Source: Solirubrobacterales bacterium | Lineage (GTDB): Bacteria > Actinomycetota > Thermoleophilia > Solirubrobacterales > Solirubrobacteraceae | DNA: 6,171 nucleotides | NCBI GenBank assembly: GCA_025963955.1 | Contig: JAOPZU010000498.1 | Location: 1-6,171 of the forward strand | Direction: 5' to 3' | Shown: positions 5,902-6,171 of the stretch, piece by piece | How the letters are laid out: each line of letters begins with the position of its first letter | How positions within the stretch are numbered: the first letter of the stretch is position 1 | The notes under the pieces: generated by a model | The model's input: the letters and a program-made list of their open reading frames with translations, nothing else | Database searches by the model: none | What the model was told of the DNA's origin: nothing | Made by a program: the position numbers and the translations under genes

Positions 5902-5988
5902 TCACGACGATGAGCCTCGCGCGCGAGCACCGGGGTTCCCGCCGGCGGGAACCCCGGTGAAGGCGCTGTAGCGGGCGACCTCGGTCAT
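5902..5988 (-). pseudogene. Probable remnant of the 5' end of a PhzF-family gene
   Basis: Reading the minus strand from ATG at 5988-5986 gives 28 codons before TGA (5904-5902). The first 20 residues, MTEVARYSAFTGVPAGGNPG, closely match my recollection of the N-terminus of PhzF-family isomerase/epimerase-like proteins, whose hallmark is an AFT-x-x-P-x-GGNP strand-loop. Family members then continue with a VVLDA-type strand and run to about 270-300 residues. Here the match stops after GNPG (about position 5929) and is followed by RARGSSS and a stop. No continuation appears in another frame, because the sequence soon enters the RTX gene's 3' end. No good ribosome binding site precedes the ATG. 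I read it as a truncated fragment. The alternative is a chance resemblance, made harder to judge because half of it overlaps a perfect palindrome. Confidence 0.4.
5928..5959. terminator. Perfect 32-bp palindrome, probable terminator of the RTX gene
   Basis: Two 16-base arms (CACCGGGGTTCCCGCC at 5928-5943 and its exact reverse complement at 5944-5959) meet with no spacer. In RNA this folds into a very stable hairpin with only the central bases unpaired. It lies 40 bases after the RTX stop codon, between convergent genes, and has no T-run on either side. Because it is symmetric it could stop transcription from both directions. It also coincides with the PhzF-like stretch, encoding TGVPAGGNPG on the minus strand. 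Confidence 0.65.
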
Positions 5989-6006
5989 GGGCGCCCAGCC
6001 TAGGGC

Positions 6007-6034
6007 GCGCCCGCGCTAGCGCGCCCGCGCTAGC
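6007..6034. repeat. 14-bp tandem repeat with embedded palindromes at the 3' end of the right-edge gene
   Basis: GCGCCCGCGCTAGC occurs twice back to back (6007-6020 and 6021-6034). It also contains or overlaps the palindromes GGGCGCGCCC (6003-6012) and GCGCTAGCGC (6013-6022), and a stem GGGCGCGC (6003-6010) with GCGCGCCC (6019-6026). The right copy contains the TAG of the minus-strand gene. It may be that gene's terminator or a small duplication of its 3' end. Confidence 0.55.
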
Positions 6035-6171
6035 CCTCCTGCTGCGCGCCTTTGTCCTGCTGCTTCTGGCGCTTGCGCTGCTGCTTCCCCGCCTTGCCGG
6101 GCGGCAGCGTCGCAGCCGGCGGCGTCGCCGCGGGGGTCACGGCCGGGGCGGGCGTGGCCGCCGTCGCGGTC
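6030..6171 (-). CDS. C-terminal tail of an unidentified protein (5' end outside window)
   Basis: The minus strand is open from the window edge to TAG at 6032-6030 and encodes 46 residues. The first half is a low-complexity Ala/Thr/Pro stretch (TATAATPAPAVTPAATPPAA). The second half is a Lys/Gln/Arg-rich tail (GKAGKQQRKRQKQQDKGAQQ) ending in EG. The codons are strongly G/C-ending in third position, as expected for a real gene here. Pro/Ala-rich spacers with basic tails occur at the ends of many actinobacterial membrane, cell-wall and nucleic-acid-binding proteins, so family and function cannot be assigned. It converges on the RTX gene, with a 141-base gap. Confidence 0.6.
   Translation of the reverse strand, partial: TATAATPAPAVTPAATPPAATLPPGKAGKQQRKRQKQQDKGAQQEG

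Noticed and set aside
5889..6029. Insertion sequence or transposon end at the 32-bp palindrome
   Set aside because: No transposase, no matching terminal repeat on the 5' side of the RTX gene and no target duplication was seen, so a mobile element is not supported from this window alone.

Overview
The window is high-GC bacterial chromosome with strong third-position G/C bias. Gene content suggests an actinobacterium, perhaps of the class Thermoleophilia (Solirubrobacter/Conexibacter-like). That placement is inference from protein style: the Cys-capped RTX repeat array, the C-terminal beta-rich domain and the MprF-like protein. No rRNA or other taxonomic marker is present.

Layout: (1) positions 1-240 (+) hold the last 79 codons of sucD, succinyl-CoA ligase alpha subunit, including its phosphohistidine loop. 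A long hairpin (248-296) separates it from (2) a convergent membrane protein on the minus strand (322-1824), with four predicted membrane segments and a C-terminal MprF/DUF2156-type acyl-phosphatidylglycerol aminoacyltransferase-like domain. (3) A 65-bp divergent gap leads to a small SnoaL/NTF2-like protein (1890-2279, +). (4) A 162-bp, comparatively AT-richer leader (2280-2441) carries nested inverted repeats and a purine-rich ribosome binding site. It precedes (5) a 1148-residue secreted RTX-type (hemolysin-type calcium-binding repeat) protein (2442-5888, +), which fills more than half the window. (6) The 3' intergenic region (5889-6029) holds a perfect 32-bp palindrome, a minus-strand stretch resembling the N-terminus of a PhzF-family protein, and a 14-bp tandem repeat. 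(7) At the right edge is the C-terminal tail of an unidentified minus-strand protein (6030-6171).

The genes do not form one pathway. SucD is central metabolism, the MprF-like protein probably modifies membrane lipid charge, the NTF2-like protein is of unknown role, and the RTX protein is an extracellular or wall-associated acidic repeat protein. The RTX gene has its own leader and terminator and looks like a self-contained accessory unit.

I see no convincing new multi-gene system. The items most worth a second look are the seven-fold super-repeat in a Sec-exported RTX protein, the probable phzF 5' remnant abutting its 3' end, and the inverted repeats in its leader.
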